DNA of 64,000 nt from Alphaproteobacteria bacterium. GTDB lineage: Bacteria > Pseudomonadota > Alphaproteobacteria > DSM-16000 > Inquilinaceae. Position 1 is the stretch's first letter. Each line of letters opens with the position of its first letter. The notes under the pieces were generated by a model that was not told the DNA's origin, made no database searches, and saw only the letters and a program-made list of their open reading frames with translations. The position numbers and the translations under genes are program-made. Shown piece after piece: positions 8,876 through 18,146 of the stretch. The stretch spans positions 62,001-126,000 of the forward strand of contig JANQGH010000059.1 of NCBI GenBank assembly GCA_028277405.1, written 5' to 3'.

Positions 8876-9976
8876 TTGGCCAAGATCGAACTGAACAACG
8901 TCGTCAAAACCTTCGGCACCCAACACGCCGTCAAGAACCTCGACATGACGATCGAGGATGGCGAATTGCTGGTGCTGCTCGGCCCGTCGGGCTGCGGCAA
9001 GTCGACGACGATGAACATGATCGCCGGGCTGACCGATGTCACGTCCGGTCACATCCTCTTCGACGGCCATGACGTCACGACGCTGCCGCCGCACGCGCGC
9101 AACATCGCCATGGTGTTCCAGTCCTCGCTGCTCTATCCGCATCTGTCGGCGCGGCGGAACATCTATATGAGCCTCAAGCGCTCGGGCCTGTCCCGGTCCG
9201 ACATCGAAGCACGCATCGCAAAGGCGGCCGAAACGGTCAACGTCGCCCACCTTCTGGACAAGATGCCCAACCAGTTATCGGGCGGCGAGCGGCAAAGGGT
9301 GGCGACGGCCAAGGCCATCGTCCGCGAGCCGGACTGCTTCCTGCTGGACGAGCCTTTGTCGGCGCTCGACGCGGCGCTGCGACTGACCTTGCGCGCCGAA
9401 CTGGTCAATCTGCAAAAGCGGATCGAGACGACGATGGTCTTCGTCACCCATGACCAGGTCGAGGCGATGACGATGGGCGACCGTATCGGCGTCATGCGGG
9501 ACGGCGGGCTGGAGCAGATCGGCACGCCGACCGAAATCTACAATCGCCCGGAGACCCTGTTCGTGGCCGGCTTCGTCGGCACGCCGCCGATGAATTTCCT
9601 TAAGGGTGCGGTGATCGATGAGGCCGGCAAGCGGCTTTTCGTGCGTGGCGCGTTGCGATTGCCCCTGACCGGAGAGAGCGCCGGGACGCCGCCCGCCGAC
9701 CAGGTTATTCTGGCGGTTCGCCCGCACCGGATGACGTTGACCGAGCCTGGTGAACAGGCCCTGCCATTGAAGGTCTATGCGATCGAGCATCTGGGCAATG
9801 AGACGATCGTGGTTTGCGACAGCGACGATCATGACCGCATTCGGATCGTCGTCGGCTCCGAATTTGCAGCCTCGGTTGGATCGACGCTGTATGCGGGCCT
9901 GGACACGTCGCACGCGCTGATGTTCGATCCCGCAACCGAGCGACCGATCCGCGCCGGCAAGCGGGAGGTTGCGTGA
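8876..9976 (+). CDS. ABC transporter ATP-binding protein, MalK/UgpC type
   Basis: This 366-residue ATPase energises the sugar importer. It has Walker [11 protein letters not shown] (residues 36-45), signature LSGGERQRVA, Walker B CFLLDEPLSALD, and a C-terminal TOBE/OB regulatory domain after about residue 240, as in MalK and UgpC. The start is a TTG preceded by CGAGG. Translation from it gives MAKIELNNVVKTFG, the normal beginning of this family, so the rare start is well supported. The gene ends in overlap with the second Gfo/Idh/MocA gene. Confidence 0.92.
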   Translation: MAKIELNNVVKTFGTQHAVKNLDMTIEDGELLVLLGPSGCGKSTTMNMIAGLTDVTSGHILFDGHDVTTLPPHARNIAMVFQSSLLYPHLSARRNIYMSLKRSGLSRSDIEARIAKAAETVNVAHLLDKMPNQLSGGERQRVATAKAIVREPDCFLLDEPLSALDAALRLTLRAELVNLQKRIETTMVFVTHDQVEAMTMGDRIGVMRDGGLEQIGTPTEIYNRPETLFVAGFVGTPPMNFLKGAVIDEAGKRLFVRGALRLPLTGESAGTPPADQVILAVRPHRMTLTEPGEQALPLKVYAIEHLGNETIVVCDSDDHDRIRIVVGSEFAASVGSTLYAGLDTSHALMFDPATERPIRAGKREVA

Positions 9977-11052
9977 TGGGCGTGATCGCCGATGGCCGGA
10001 CCATCCGCGTGGCTGTCGCAGGTTTCGGTGTTGCCGGACGCTGCCACGCCGATACCTGGACCGGCATGTCCGATGTCGATGTCGTCGGCGTCCATTCGAC
10101 GCGACCGGACGTCGAAGGTGGCGATATTGCACGGATTTGCGGTCCGGACGTCCCGGTCTTTTCCGACTTCGCCGCAATGCTCGACGCGGTCGACGCCGAC
10201 TTTGTCTCGATCTGCACGATGCACGACACCCATGCCGCTCAGATGATCGAGGCGGTCGGGCGGGGCCTCCATGTGCTCCTGGAGAAGCCGATCTGCATGA
10301 CGCCCGACGATTTGCAGGCGGTGCGCAGGGCGGTAACCGCCGCCGGCGTGCGCGCCTTCATCGGGTTTCAGGAATTCCACTACGGACAGCTCCAGGCGAC
10401 GATCGACGCGGTCGAGAAGGGCTATCTTGGCCGCGTGCACCTGGCCGAGATCGAGTATTTCAACGGCATCTCCACCTGGACACCGCAATACTGGTGGGCG
10501 CGCACGCGGCAAAATGGCGGGTCGTCCATGCTGTTCTGCGGCTGCCACCCGCTGATGATGCTGATGCTGGTGATGCAGGGCGCCCAGGTTGCCGAAGTCC
10601 AGGCTTGGGACACCTCATCGACGGCGCCGGAGTTTGCCGGCCTCGAATACCCGGCCACCCAGGTCAATCTGATCCGATTTGCAGACGGACGCATCGGCAA
10701 GGTCACATCGTGCCTTGATTCGCTGCATCCGTACTATTGGCGCAACACGCTGGTCGGCTCCGAGGGGTCGCTGATCGACCGGCGGATTCTCAGCCGCACC
10801 ATGATGGCCGGGCTTGAGCCGCGTGGCTGGAGCGATCTTGCCACCCGCTCGATCAACGATGCCGGCGACATCAAGCCCGACATGTTCCTGCCGATGTTTC
10901 AGCGGATCATGGACAATCTGCGCCACGATGTGCCGATGCCCTATTCGGGCTTCGATGCGGTCTATCAGATGCATCGGGTCCTGTTTGCGTGCGAGGAATC
11001 GGTGCGCACCGGGCGCCCCGTGGCGCCGGACGCGTTTCTCCCACCGGTGTAA
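9976..11052 (+). CDS. Gfo/Idh/MocA family oxidoreductase
   Basis: This is the second NAD(P)-dependent dehydrogenase of the sugar region, about 358 residues. The Rossmann motif AGFGVAGRCHADTW lies near the N terminus and the catalytic motif LEKPICMT around residue 95. It ends with a substrate-domain segment, MPYSGFDAVYQMHRV. A GTG at 9973 is also possible; the ATG at 9976 has better spacing from GGGAGG and overlaps the ATPase stop (TGATG). Coupling to the transporter implies that the imported compound, or its first product, is the substrate. The gene converges on a DeoR gene. A 12-base perfect palindrome, AACCCATGGGTT, sits between the two stops. Confidence 0.87.
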   Translation: MGVIADGRTIRVAVAGFGVAGRCHADTWTGMSDVDVVGVHSTRPDVEGGDIARICGPDVPVFSDFAAMLDAVDADFVSICTMHDTHAAQMIEAVGRGLHVLLEKPICMTPDDLQAVRRAVTAAGVRAFIGFQEFHYGQLQATIDAVEKGYLGRVHLAEIEYFNGISTWTPQYWWARTRQNGGSSMLFCGCHPLMMLMLVMQGAQVAEVQAWDTSSTAPEFAGLEYPATQVNLIRFADGRIGKVTSCLDSLHPYYWRNTLVGSEGSLIDRRILSRTMMAGLEPRGWSDLATRSINDAGDIKPDMFLPMFQRIMDNLRHDVPMPYSGFDAVYQMHRVLFACEESVRTGRPVAPDAFLPPV

Positions 11053-11064
11053 CAACCCATGGGT

Positions 11065-11889
11065 TCATGCGCCGGCGACAATCACCTGCACACCTGCCTG
11101 CTCAAGCGCCTCGGCGATCCCGCTCGGCGGCGTCCGCTCTGTGACGAGGATCTCGAACCGGTCGAGCGCGGCGACCTCGACCAGCGATCGCGCTCCGAAT
11201 TTCGACGAATCCGCCACAACGACGCGCTTGGTCGCCCGCTCGGCGAACACGCGCTTCATTTCCGCTTCCTCCAGCGCGTAGTCGTAGATGCCCATCTCCG
11301 AGATCGCCGAGACGCCGATGAAGGCGACATCGAACCACAGTCTGCGCGCCTGCTCGATGGCCATCGGCCCGTACAGCGACATCTCGCTGGGACGCACACG
11401 GCCGCCAAGCGTATGCACTTCCGCACCCGCTGCGGTCCCCAGCGCGGAAATCCGAAGATTGTTGGTGAAAATGCGCAGCCGCTCATCCTGCGTCAGGATC
11501 TTGGCGAGCGCATAGGTCGTCGTGCCGACATCGAGGACGACGGCCTGCGCCGGCCCGGCCAGCGCGGCTGCCGCCTGGGCGATCGCCGTCTTGGCATCTC
11601 GGTTTTGCACGTTGCGCTCGTCAAAGAACGGTTCGGCGGCAGCGTCAGCCTCCCCCTCCGGGGACGGGTCGATCACCGCGCCACCATGCGTCCGCTGAAT
11701 GACGCCGCGCAGATCCAGTTCCGCAAGGTCGCGCCGCACGGTCATTTCGGAAACGCCGAACATTGCCGCCAGCGCCGCCGACGACATAAAGCCGCGCTCG
11801 CGAATGAGCTGCGCGATGCGTTCCTTGCGCACCCGACCGATGAGCCGGCCACCGCCGGCTGGGGGCCCTTGTCGCGGTGTCTCGGTCAT
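11065..11889 (-). CDS. DeoR family transcriptional regulator
   Basis: This 274-residue repressor-type protein has an N-terminal winged helix (ERIAQLIRERGF, then FGVSEMTVRRDL, the DeoR recognition helix). The C-terminal sugar-phosphate-sensing domain contains DVGTTTYALA and VADSSKFGARSLVEV. The ATG at 11889 has GAGAGG seven bases upstream. Upstream in-frame codons would add 62 residues unlike the family. It is transcribed away from the aldehyde dehydrogenase gene. Its likely targets are that promoter and possibly the transporter promoter at 4963-5375, where similar A-rich CGAA motifs occur. The effector is probably a phosphorylated intermediate made by the FGGY kinase. Confidence 0.88.
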   Translation of the reverse strand: MTETPRQGPPAGGGRLIGRVRKERIAQLIRERGFMSSAALAAMFGVSEMTVRRDLAELDLRGVIQRTHGGAVIDPSPEGEADAAAEPFFDERNVQNRDAKTAIAQAAAALAGPAQAVVLDVGTTTYALAKILTQDERLRIFTNNLRISALGTAAGAEVHTLGGRVRPSEMSLYGPMAIEQARRLWFDVAFIGVSAISEMGIYDYALEEAEMKRVFAERATKRVVVADSSKFGARSLVEVAALDRFEILVTERTPPSGIAEALEQAGVQVIVAGA

Positions 11890-12098
11890 CGAACCTCTCG
11901 CGTTGATCGATCCTGTAGTGCCCCCCGACGGCGAAGTGCGACCGGACATTCGCCTGTTTGCAGTCGAACACAGGCTAACGTGCCTGCGGCGGTCATTCCA
12001 CCCTGTCCACCGAGAATCGCTTTTGCGATGCAGATCGAGCCGTATCCGCGACGGTTTCGCATCGAAAGCAAACAATTATGCACACAGGGAAACAGAAT
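11890..12098. promoter_or_regulatory. Divergent promoter region between DeoR regulator and aldehyde dehydrogenase
   Basis: This roughly 200-base region lies between divergent genes. It contains ATCGAAAGCAAACAATT at 12061-12077, related to the A-rich motifs found at 5001-5026 and 5255-5283. This is a candidate DeoR operator by position and composition only. An AGGGA ribosome binding site at 12085-12089 favours the GTG start at 12099. Confidence 0.35.
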
Positions 12099-13604
12099 GT
12101 GACTCAGCCCATGCCCATGTTCAAGGGCCTTCAGGTCAGCGAGGCGCCGCCGTCCGGCGCCACACGCGGGCGGATGCGTATTGACGGTCGATGGGAAGAA
12201 GGCACTGGCCGCCAGTGGCTGCGGATCGTCAGCCCGTCGACCGGTGAGGAACTGGGCTGGTTGCCAATGGGCACACGGGCCGATGCGGCACGGGCGATCG
12301 CGTCGGCGCGTTCGAACGCCCATCGCTTGGCGGCTCTTTCGGCCTGGCAGCGCTCGGCGCTGTGCATGGCCGTTGCCGACCGGATCGACGCGCGGGCAGG
12401 CGACATGGCGCCCTTGCTGTGCCTGGAACAGGGCAAGACGTTGACGGAAGCGCGCGGCGAGGTCGCCGCCGCCGCACAGGCTTTCCGCAATGCGGGCGAG
12501 CAAATCAAATGGCTTGAAACCGCCTATTTTCCGGTGGAGGACGGGACCAAGCGGGCCTTTTCCATGCTCCAGCCCAAGGGCGTGTTTGGCGTAATCACGC
12601 CCTGGAACTTTCCGATCGCGCTGCCGGCGATCTACTATCTGGGGCCGGGCATCGCCACCGGGAACGCGATGGTCTGGACGCCGGCGCCGACAACGTCGCT
12701 GTGCGCCGCGTTGCTGATCGAGTGCATGATCGAGGCCGGGGTTCCCGAGGGAGCGGTGCAAATGGTCACCGGCGAGGGGCCGGTGGTGGGCGATGCGCTG
12801 GTCACCTCGCCGGACGTGGACGGCATCGCCTTCACCGGCTCCTCGTCCGTGGGCGCGACAATTGCCCGGCGGGCGAACGGCAAGAGCCTGCTTCTGGAAC
12901 TCGGCGGAAACGGGCCGACGGTGGTGCTGGCCAGTGCCGACCTTGACCGCGCGGCCCGATGCATCGCCGCCGGAGCGCTCACCAATGCCGGCCAGGTCTG
13001 CACCGCGACAGAGCGCGTCCTGGTCCATGCCTCCTTGCGTGATGAACTGGCCGAACGGGTGGCTGCCGCCATGTCAAAGACCCGGCCGCAGAAGGCGACC
13101 GATCCCGATGCCGCCCTCGGCGCGCTCAACAATGAGGACAATGCCGCCAAGGTCGACGCGCATATCGCCGAAGCGGTGGCCGGCGGTGCCTGTGTTGTGC
13201 TTGGTGGCGGCCGCGCGGACGGTCTTCCGACGCGGCTCTATTATGAGCCGACCGTCTTGACGGACGTGCCGCCGGACTCGGATCTGCATGTCGATGAAAC
13301 CTTCGGCCCGGTCGTGCCGATCCTGGCATTTGATACCGACGAGGAACTGTTCGCGCTTGCCGCCATGAGCCCGATGGGCCTTTCGGCGGCGTTGTTCGTC
13401 GGGGACGTCGGTGCCGCCTTCCGCTACGCCGAACGCCTGCGTTGCGGCATCGTCAACATCAACGAAGCCAGCAACTACTGGGAGATGCATATTCCCGCCG
13501 GCGGCGCTGCGGGCACCGCGTCCGGTCATGGGCGCACGGGCGGCCGGCACACGCTGATGGCGATGTCCGATCTCAAAACCATAACGGTGCATGTTGGAGC
13601 GTGA
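12099..13604 (+). CDS. NAD(P)-dependent aldehyde dehydrogenase
   Basis: About 501 residues of the ALDH superfamily, which oxidises aldehydes to carboxylates. Seen: the coenzyme-site segment FGVITPWNFPIA, the catalytic-base glutamate in LLLELGGNGP, and the nucleophile Cys301 in NAGQVCTATE (counted from the GTG at 12099). EETFGPVVPI appears as DETFGPVVPI. An ATG at 12078 would add seven residues but lacks a ribosome binding site. It sits at the head of a short rightward operon with the PLP enzyme at 13606, whose start lies two bases after this stop. A sugar-derived aldehyde such as a lactaldehyde or semialdehyde is plausible but not shown. Confidence 0.9.
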   Translation: MTQPMPMFKGLQVSEAPPSGATRGRMRIDGRWEEGTGRQWLRIVSPSTGEELGWLPMGTRADAARAIASARSNAHRLAALSAWQRSALCMAVADRIDARAGDMAPLLCLEQGKTLTEARGEVAAAAQAFRNAGEQIKWLETAYFPVEDGTKRAFSMLQPKGVFGVITPWNFPIALPAIYYLGPGIATGNAMVWTPAPTTSLCAALLIECMIEAGVPEGAVQMVTGEGPVVGDALVTSPDVDGIAFTGSSSVGATIARRANGKSLLLELGGNGPTVVLASADLDRAARCIAAGALTNAGQVCTATERVLVHASLRDELAERVAAAMSKTRPQKATDPDAALGALNNEDNAAKVDAHIAEAVAGGACVVLGGGRADGLPTRLYYEPTVLTDVPPDSDLHVDETFGPVVPILAFDTDEELFALAAMSPMGLSAALFVGDVGAAFRYAERLRCGIVNINEASNYWEMHIPAGGAAGTASGHGRTGGRHTLMAMSDLKTITVHVGA

Positions 13605-13605
13605 T

Positions 13606-14568
13606 GTGGCAGCTCAAGTGACCTTGGCGATGATCGAAGCGGCGGCCGAGCGCATTGGCCCGCATATTCGCCAGACGCCGATCATCGAGATGGCCCATGT
13701 CCGCGACCGGCCGGTCCCCAATCCGGTCTTCATCAAGCTGGAGAGCCTGCAGGTCACGGGGGCCTTCAAGGCACGGGGCGCGACAAACCGGCTTTTGACC
13801 GCCGATCCGCAAACGCTGAACAACGGCATCGTCACCGCGTCCGGAGGCAATCACGGCACCGCTGTGGCACGTGCCGGGCAGATGGCCGGTCTGCCGGTGA
13901 CGGTCTATTTGCCGCCGACCGCCTCACCGGCGAAGATACAGGCAATCGCCGGCTGGGGCGCCACGGTCGAGGTCACCGGCGACACCTGGGACGATGCCGA
14001 TGAAGCCGCGGTCGCCCATGCAAAAGCGCGCGGGGCGGTCTATTTCCATCCCTTCAAGGACGCCGATGTCGTTGCCGGGCAGGGCACCGTCGCGCTGGAG
14101 ATGGCCGAAGCGGTGCCGCAGGCCGATGTCTATGTGATCGCCGTCGGCGGCGGCGGGCTCATCGCCGGCTTTTCAGCCGTGCTAGCCGAACGCAATCCGA
14201 AGGCGCGGATCATCGGCGTTGAACCAGAAGGCAGCCCGACACTGGCGCGCAGTCTGGAGGCGGGAAGGGTGGTCGGCCTGGATCAGGTGACGACACGGGT
14301 GGCGACCATGGCCTGCGGCCGGACCAGCGAGATGATCTTCGATCTGGTATCGGACCGGGTCGAACGGGTCGTTCTGGTCCGCGACGATGACATGACCGAG
14401 GCTGCCCGGTGGATCCGCGACGAGTTGGCGATCCGCGCTGACCTGTCGGCGGCAGCTTCGTTCGCCGCCCTGCGGCTCGGCCGCGTGCCGCTCGATCCCG
14501 GTGAGACCGTATGCACACTGATCTGCGGCGCCGACGATTCCGCCCTGGAGACCGAGGCCGGCCCATAG
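13606..14568 (+). CDS. PLP-dependent threonine/serine dehydratase-like enzyme
   Basis: About 320 residues of fold-type II PLP enzymes. The Schiff-base lysine is Lys55 in GAFKARGATN. SGGNHGTA follows as the substrate-carboxylate loop, and the glycine-rich phosphate loop is AVGGGGLIAG. The family removes water or ammonia from hydroxyamino acids (threonine/serine dehydratase, hydroxyaspartate dehydratase, serine racemase). The GTG at 13606 has GGAG six bases upstream and avoids overlapping the ALDH gene; an ATG at 13591 is the alternative. Coupling with an aldehyde dehydrogenase in a sugar region is unusual and suggests the pathway handles an amino- or hydroxy-acid intermediate. Confidence 0.83.
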   Translation: MAAQVTLAMIEAAAERIGPHIRQTPIIEMAHVRDRPVPNPVFIKLESLQVTGAFKARGATNRLLTADPQTLNNGIVTASGGNHGTAVARAGQMAGLPVTVYLPPTASPAKIQAIAGWGATVEVTGDTWDDADEAAVAHAKARGAVYFHPFKDADVVAGQGTVALEMAEAVPQADVYVIAVGGGGLIAGFSAVLAERNPKARIIGVEPEGSPTLARSLEAGRVVGLDQVTTRVATMACGRTSEMIFDLVSDRVERVVLVRDDDMTEAARWIRDELAIRADLSAAASFAALRLGRVPLDPGETVCTLICGADDSALETEAGP

Positions 14569-14628
14569 TCGATCAAGAGCCTCTCGCTGATCACTCATCC
14601 GGCGGCGCCTCGCAGCGTGGTGGCCGGT

Positions 14629-15396
14629 TCACGTCATGTAGACACCGCCAGTCACGTTGATGGCCTGGCCGGTCATGAAGCGAGCACCGTCGGAGGCGAG
14701 AAAGACCACCACGCCGGCGACATCCTCGGGCGTTTCAAGCCGCCCGAGCGGGGTCTGGTCGATGTAGGACTGGCGGACCGCGTCCGGCGTCGTGCCCAGC
14801 AGGTCCGCCTCCCATCGCACCTCGCGGTCCTGCATCGGCGTCTTGACGAAGCCGGGACAGACCGCGTTGACGCGTATGCCTCTTGGCGCGACTTCCCGGG
14901 CGAGGGCCTGTGTCCAGCCCACGACGGCGAACTTGCTCGCCGAATAATGGGCCAGAAACGGCGCGCCGACCTTTGCCGCCAGCGAGGCGGTGTTGACGAT
15001 CACGCCGGTCGTCGCGTGCGCATCGAAATGGCGGATCGCGGCCTGATTGGTCAGGAAGATGCCTTTCGCATTCACGCCCATGTTGAAGTCCCAGTCTTGC
15101 TCGGTCAGGTCCACCGCAGGTTTCATGGTCGAGACCCCGGCATTGGCATGAACGATGGTGACCGGACCGGCGCGTTCGGCCACCGCATCGAAGACGGCAT
15201 CGGTCTGTTCGCGATCGGTGACATCGAGTTGATGTGCGCTGGCGCGCGCGCCGATCTCATCGGCAAGCGTCCGCGCCGCGGGCTCATCGATGTCGGTGAT
15301 GGCCACGTGAGCGGCACCCCGCGCGGCGAAGGCCCGCGCTGTGGCACGGCCGATCCCGTTGGCCGCGCCCGTCACAAGTACGATCTGGTTCTCCAT
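14629..15396 (-). CDS. SDR family oxidoreductase
   Basis: This 255-residue short-chain dehydrogenase has the cofactor motif TGAANGIG at residues 9-16, NAG in the fourth strand region, and the catalytic YSASK with an upstream serine. Classical members of this length reduce or oxidise sugar, polyol or hydroxyacid carbonyls with NAD(P). The C terminus, MTGQAINVTGGVYM, is typical. A good purine-rich ribosome binding site precedes the ATG. The gene is divergent from the second DeoR gene at 15517 and convergent with the dehydratase-like gene, so it is probably controlled by that DeoR protein. Substrate unknown. Confidence 0.88.
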   Translation of the reverse strand: MENQIVLVTGAANGIGRATARAFAARGAAHVAITDIDEPAARTLADEIGARASAHQLDVTDREQTDAVFDAVAERAGPVTIVHANAGVSTMKPAVDLTEQDWDFNMGVNAKGIFLTNQAAIRHFDAHATTGVIVNTASLAAKVGAPFLAHYSASKFAVVGWTQALAREVAPRGIRVNAVCPGFVKTPMQDREVRWEADLLGTTPDAVRQSYIDQTPLGRLETPEDVAGVVVFLASDGARFMTGQAINVTGGVYMT

Positions 15397-15516
15397 GGCC
15401 CTCTCCTCTGCCCTGCCGCCTGTTTGTGGGGCAGTTGGGGCCGATACTCAAGCGGCTTGTGAATAAAATACCAAGACGCGATTGACAGATAACAAACTGC
15501 GTGATCACTTGCGCTG

Positions 15517-16353
15517 ATGGTTCAACCGGGGCAGGTCGCTGAACGAAGCCTGGAGATGTCTGGGCGGCCCGTACGCCGCATGGCGGCGGCGGACCGGCAG
15601 CATCGTATCGCGCTGCTGATCGCGCAAAGCGGCTATGTCGCCATCTCCGAACTGGCCGGGCATCTCGGCGTTTCGCAAATGACCGTGCGGCGTGATCTCG
15701 ATGCGCTTGCCGCTGCAGGCTCCCTTGAACGCGCCCCTGGCGGCGCCGTGGCCACCCGGGGCCAGTTCGGCGCGCGCATTGATGTCGTCGAACCGGGCAT
15801 CGACGAACGCATCCGGCGCAACAGCCATGCGAAGGCCAAGATTGGCGAGGCGGCCGCCGGGATCGTCGAAGACGGGCAGACCATTGCCGTCGACATAGGG
15901 TCCACGGCCCTCTGTCTCGCCCATGCCTTGAAATCGAGGGATGTGAGAATCTTCACAAACAGCCTCAAGATTGGCGCGTCGCTCGCCCATTCCAGGCCGA
16001 GCGTCTATGTGCCCGGCGGCGAAGTGCGCGGCTCGGAGCCCTCGGTGGTTGGTGCGATGGCGCGGAGCCTGCTGGAGAGCCTTCGTTTCGACTGGTTCTT
16101 TCTCGGTGCCTCGGGACTGTGCGCCGACGGGCTGTTCGACTATTCGCTTGAGGACACGGACATCAAACGCACCCTGATGGCGCAGTCCTCAAGGACGGTC
16201 GCGCTGGTCGACAGCTCGAAGTTCGGTCGTCGGTCCATTGTCCGCATCGATGATCTCGACGGCATCGACATGCTGGTGACCGATGCGCGGCCGGAGGGGT
16301 CCGTGGCCGAAGCGCTCGCCAGCGCCGGTGTCGACGTACGGCCTGTCGACTGA
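15517..16353 (+). CDS. DeoR family transcriptional regulator
   Basis: This 278-residue regulator has the DeoR helix-turn-helix (RQHRIALLIAQSGYVAISEL, then LGVSQMTVRRDLDALAAAG) and a C-terminal sensing domain with VDIGSTALCLA and LVDSSKFGRRS. An internal ATG at 15556 is a possible alternative start. It is followed after 54 bases by the FGGY kinase, whose product would be its natural effector. It is divergent from the SDR at 15396. With the gene at 11065 it makes two paralogous DeoR repressors in 5 kb, which may split control of the kinase/SDR and transporter/ALDH units. Confidence 0.87.
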   Translation: MVQPGQVAERSLEMSGRPVRRMAAADRQHRIALLIAQSGYVAISELAGHLGVSQMTVRRDLDALAAAGSLERAPGGAVATRGQFGARIDVVEPGIDERIRRNSHAKAKIGEAAAGIVEDGQTIAVDIGSTALCLAHALKSRDVRIFTNSLKIGASLAHSRPSVYVPGGEVRGSEPSVVGAMARSLLESLRFDWFFLGASGLCADGLFDYSLEDTDIKRTLMAQSSRTVALVDSSKFGRRSIVRIDDLDGIDMLVTDARPEGSVAEALASAGVDVRPVD

Positions 16354-16407
16354 GCGCCTGCACGATGGGCCAGCCTTGGTACAAGTAGCCGGAACCCGGG
16401 CAGCAGC

Positions 16408-17919
16408 ATGAGTTGCGTCATCGGTCTCGACATCGGCACCACATCGACGATCGGTATTCTGATCAGGCTGCCTGACGCGATGCTGGCCATGACAACGCGG
16501 CCATCGACGCTGATGTCGCCTCACCAGGGCTGGGCGGAGCAGGATCCCGCGCAATGGTGGGACAATGCATGCGCCATCGTTCCGGAATTGCTGGCCAAGG
16601 CGGGTGTACCGGCGTCCGAGGTGAAGGCCGTCGGCGTGACCGGCATGTTGCCGGCGGTTGTCCTGCTCGATGAGGCTGGCGCGGTCTTGCGACCTTCCAT
16701 TCAGCAATCGGATGGCCGGTGCGGCGCCCAGGTGGCGGCGCTTCTGGACGAAATCGATGAGGCCACATTCATCGCAAAGGCCGGCAACGGCATCAACCAG
16801 CAGTTGGTGGCCGCCAAGCTGCGATGGATCGAAGAGCACGAGGCGGATGTTTTTTCGCGCATCACCACCGTCTTCGGCTCGTACGACTACATAAACTGGC
16901 GTCTGACCGGCCGCCGGACGGTCGAGCGAAACTGGGCGCTGGAGGCGGGCTTCATCGACATCGGCCAGGGCAGGCTCGACGATACGCTGATCGACCTGGC
17001 CCATATACCGCGATCGGCCATTCCTGAAAGCGTCGCCGCGCACGAAACCGTCGGCACGGTCACCAAGGAGGCCGCAGCGGCAACCGGGCTGGCCGAGGGG
17101 ACGCCGGTGGTCGGCGGCGCGGCCGATCATATCGCATCGGCCTATGCGGCCGGGATCACCGCGCCGGGCGACGTCTTGCTGAAGTTCGGCGGCGCGATCG
17201 ACATCATGATCGCCACCGCCGAGGCGCGGCCCGATCCGCGCCTCTATCTCGATTATCACCTCGCGCCCGGTCTTTTCATGCCCAATGGCTGCATGGCCAG
17301 CGGCGGATCGGCCCTGAACTGGTTCGTCGATCACATTGCCAAGTTTGAGAAGCGGGAAGCGGCAGAAGCGGGCATGAGTGCCCATGCCCATCTTGACCGT
17401 CTTGCCGCCGAGACCCCGCCTGGTGCCGACGGCGTTCAGATCGTGCCCTATTTTCTCGGCGAGAAGACGCCGATCCACGATCCGGATGCGCGAGGGACGA
17501 TCACCGGGCTGAGCCTGAACCACTCGGTCGCCCATATGTGGCGCGCGTTGCTGGAAGGCTTCGGCTACGCCATCGGGCATCATGTGGAGGTCTTCGCCGA
17601 ACTGGGATACCCGACAAGCCGGTTTCTGGCCTCCGACGGCGGCTCTCGGTCCCGGCTGTGGATGCAAATCGTCGCCGACATCCTTCAAGAGCCGATTCAA
17701 CTGCTGACCGGCCATCCGGGCTCGTCGCTGGGGGCGGCCTGGATGGCGGCCATCGGCGCGGGTCTGACCAGCGACTGGGATGGCGCCACCGCGTTCATCG
17801 CAAAGGGAGAACGCATCCTTCCCAACCCATCCCACAAGGCTCTCTACCGTCACGGCTACGAGCGGTTCCGACAAACCTATCTGGCGATGTCGACCCTTGG
17901 GCCGGCAGGACGATCGTGA
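16408..17919 (+). CDS. FGGY family carbohydrate kinase (xylulokinase-like)
   Basis: This 503-residue ATP-dependent sugar kinase has the N-terminal phosphate-1 motif GLDIGTTSTIG (residues 6-16), the middle GGAADHIASAYAAG, and the C-terminal FGGY signature region ASDGGSRSRLWMQ followed by an adenosine motif ending GSSLGAAWMA. The size is right for xylulokinase, ribulokinase or erythritol-kinase relatives. Substrate specificity cannot be read reliably. It would phosphorylate the imported sugar or polyol after its dehydrogenation. It is the last recognised gene of the region; the 227 bases after it, up to the GH4 gene, carry no complete gene. Confidence 0.88.
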   Translation: MSCVIGLDIGTTSTIGILIRLPDAMLAMTTRPSTLMSPHQGWAEQDPAQWWDNACAIVPELLAKAGVPASEVKAVGVTGMLPAVVLLDEAGAVLRPSIQQSDGRCGAQVAALLDEIDEATFIAKAGNGINQQLVAAKLRWIEEHEADVFSRITTVFGSYDYINWRLTGRRTVERNWALEAGFIDIGQGRLDDTLIDLAHIPRSAIPESVAAHETVGTVTKEAAAATGLAEGTPVVGGAADHIASAYAAGITAPGDVLLKFGGAIDIMIATAEARPDPRLYLDYHLAPGLFMPNGCMASGGSALNWFVDHIAKFEKREAAEAGMSAHAHLDRLAAETPPGADGVQIVPYFLGEKTPIHDPDARGTITGLSLNHSVAHMWRALLEGFGYAIGHHVEVFAELGYPTSRFLASDGGSRSRLWMQIVADILQEPIQLLTGHPGSSLGAAWMAAIGAGLTSDWDGATAFIAKGERILPNPSHKALYRHGYERFRQTYLAMSTLGPAGRS

Positions 17920-18146
17920 GTGTCAGGTCCTTCGCCTCGGGTTTCGATCGCATCTTTATCGAAGCAAGACCGGTGCCATGTGACGTGGCAATGGCGGGCA
18001 CGTGAACGATCCCCGCATTGCCGTACAGAACCGTCCGATCATGCCGCCGTTGGTTGCAGCGCAACCAGCATGCCGTAACCGATTTCCTTGATGCCGACAC
18101 CGAGCTTTCGTTTGCGTGCCGTGTTTGACGGCGAGCTTGTGGAGAT

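Noticed and set aside
11054..11065. Palindrome AACCCATGGGTT between convergent stops as a terminator
   Set aside because: It has no loop and only six-base arms; it cannot form a useful terminator hairpin.
16189..17874. A 561-codon minus-strand frame opposite the FGGY kinase
   Set aside because: It is the antisense shadow of a kinase with all its signature motifs in the other frame.
17920..18146. Short minus-strand coding-like stretch reading GVGIKEIGYGMLVALQP
   Set aside because: It faintly resembles a Rossmann start but has no start codon, is only about 30 residues, and matches no family with confidence.
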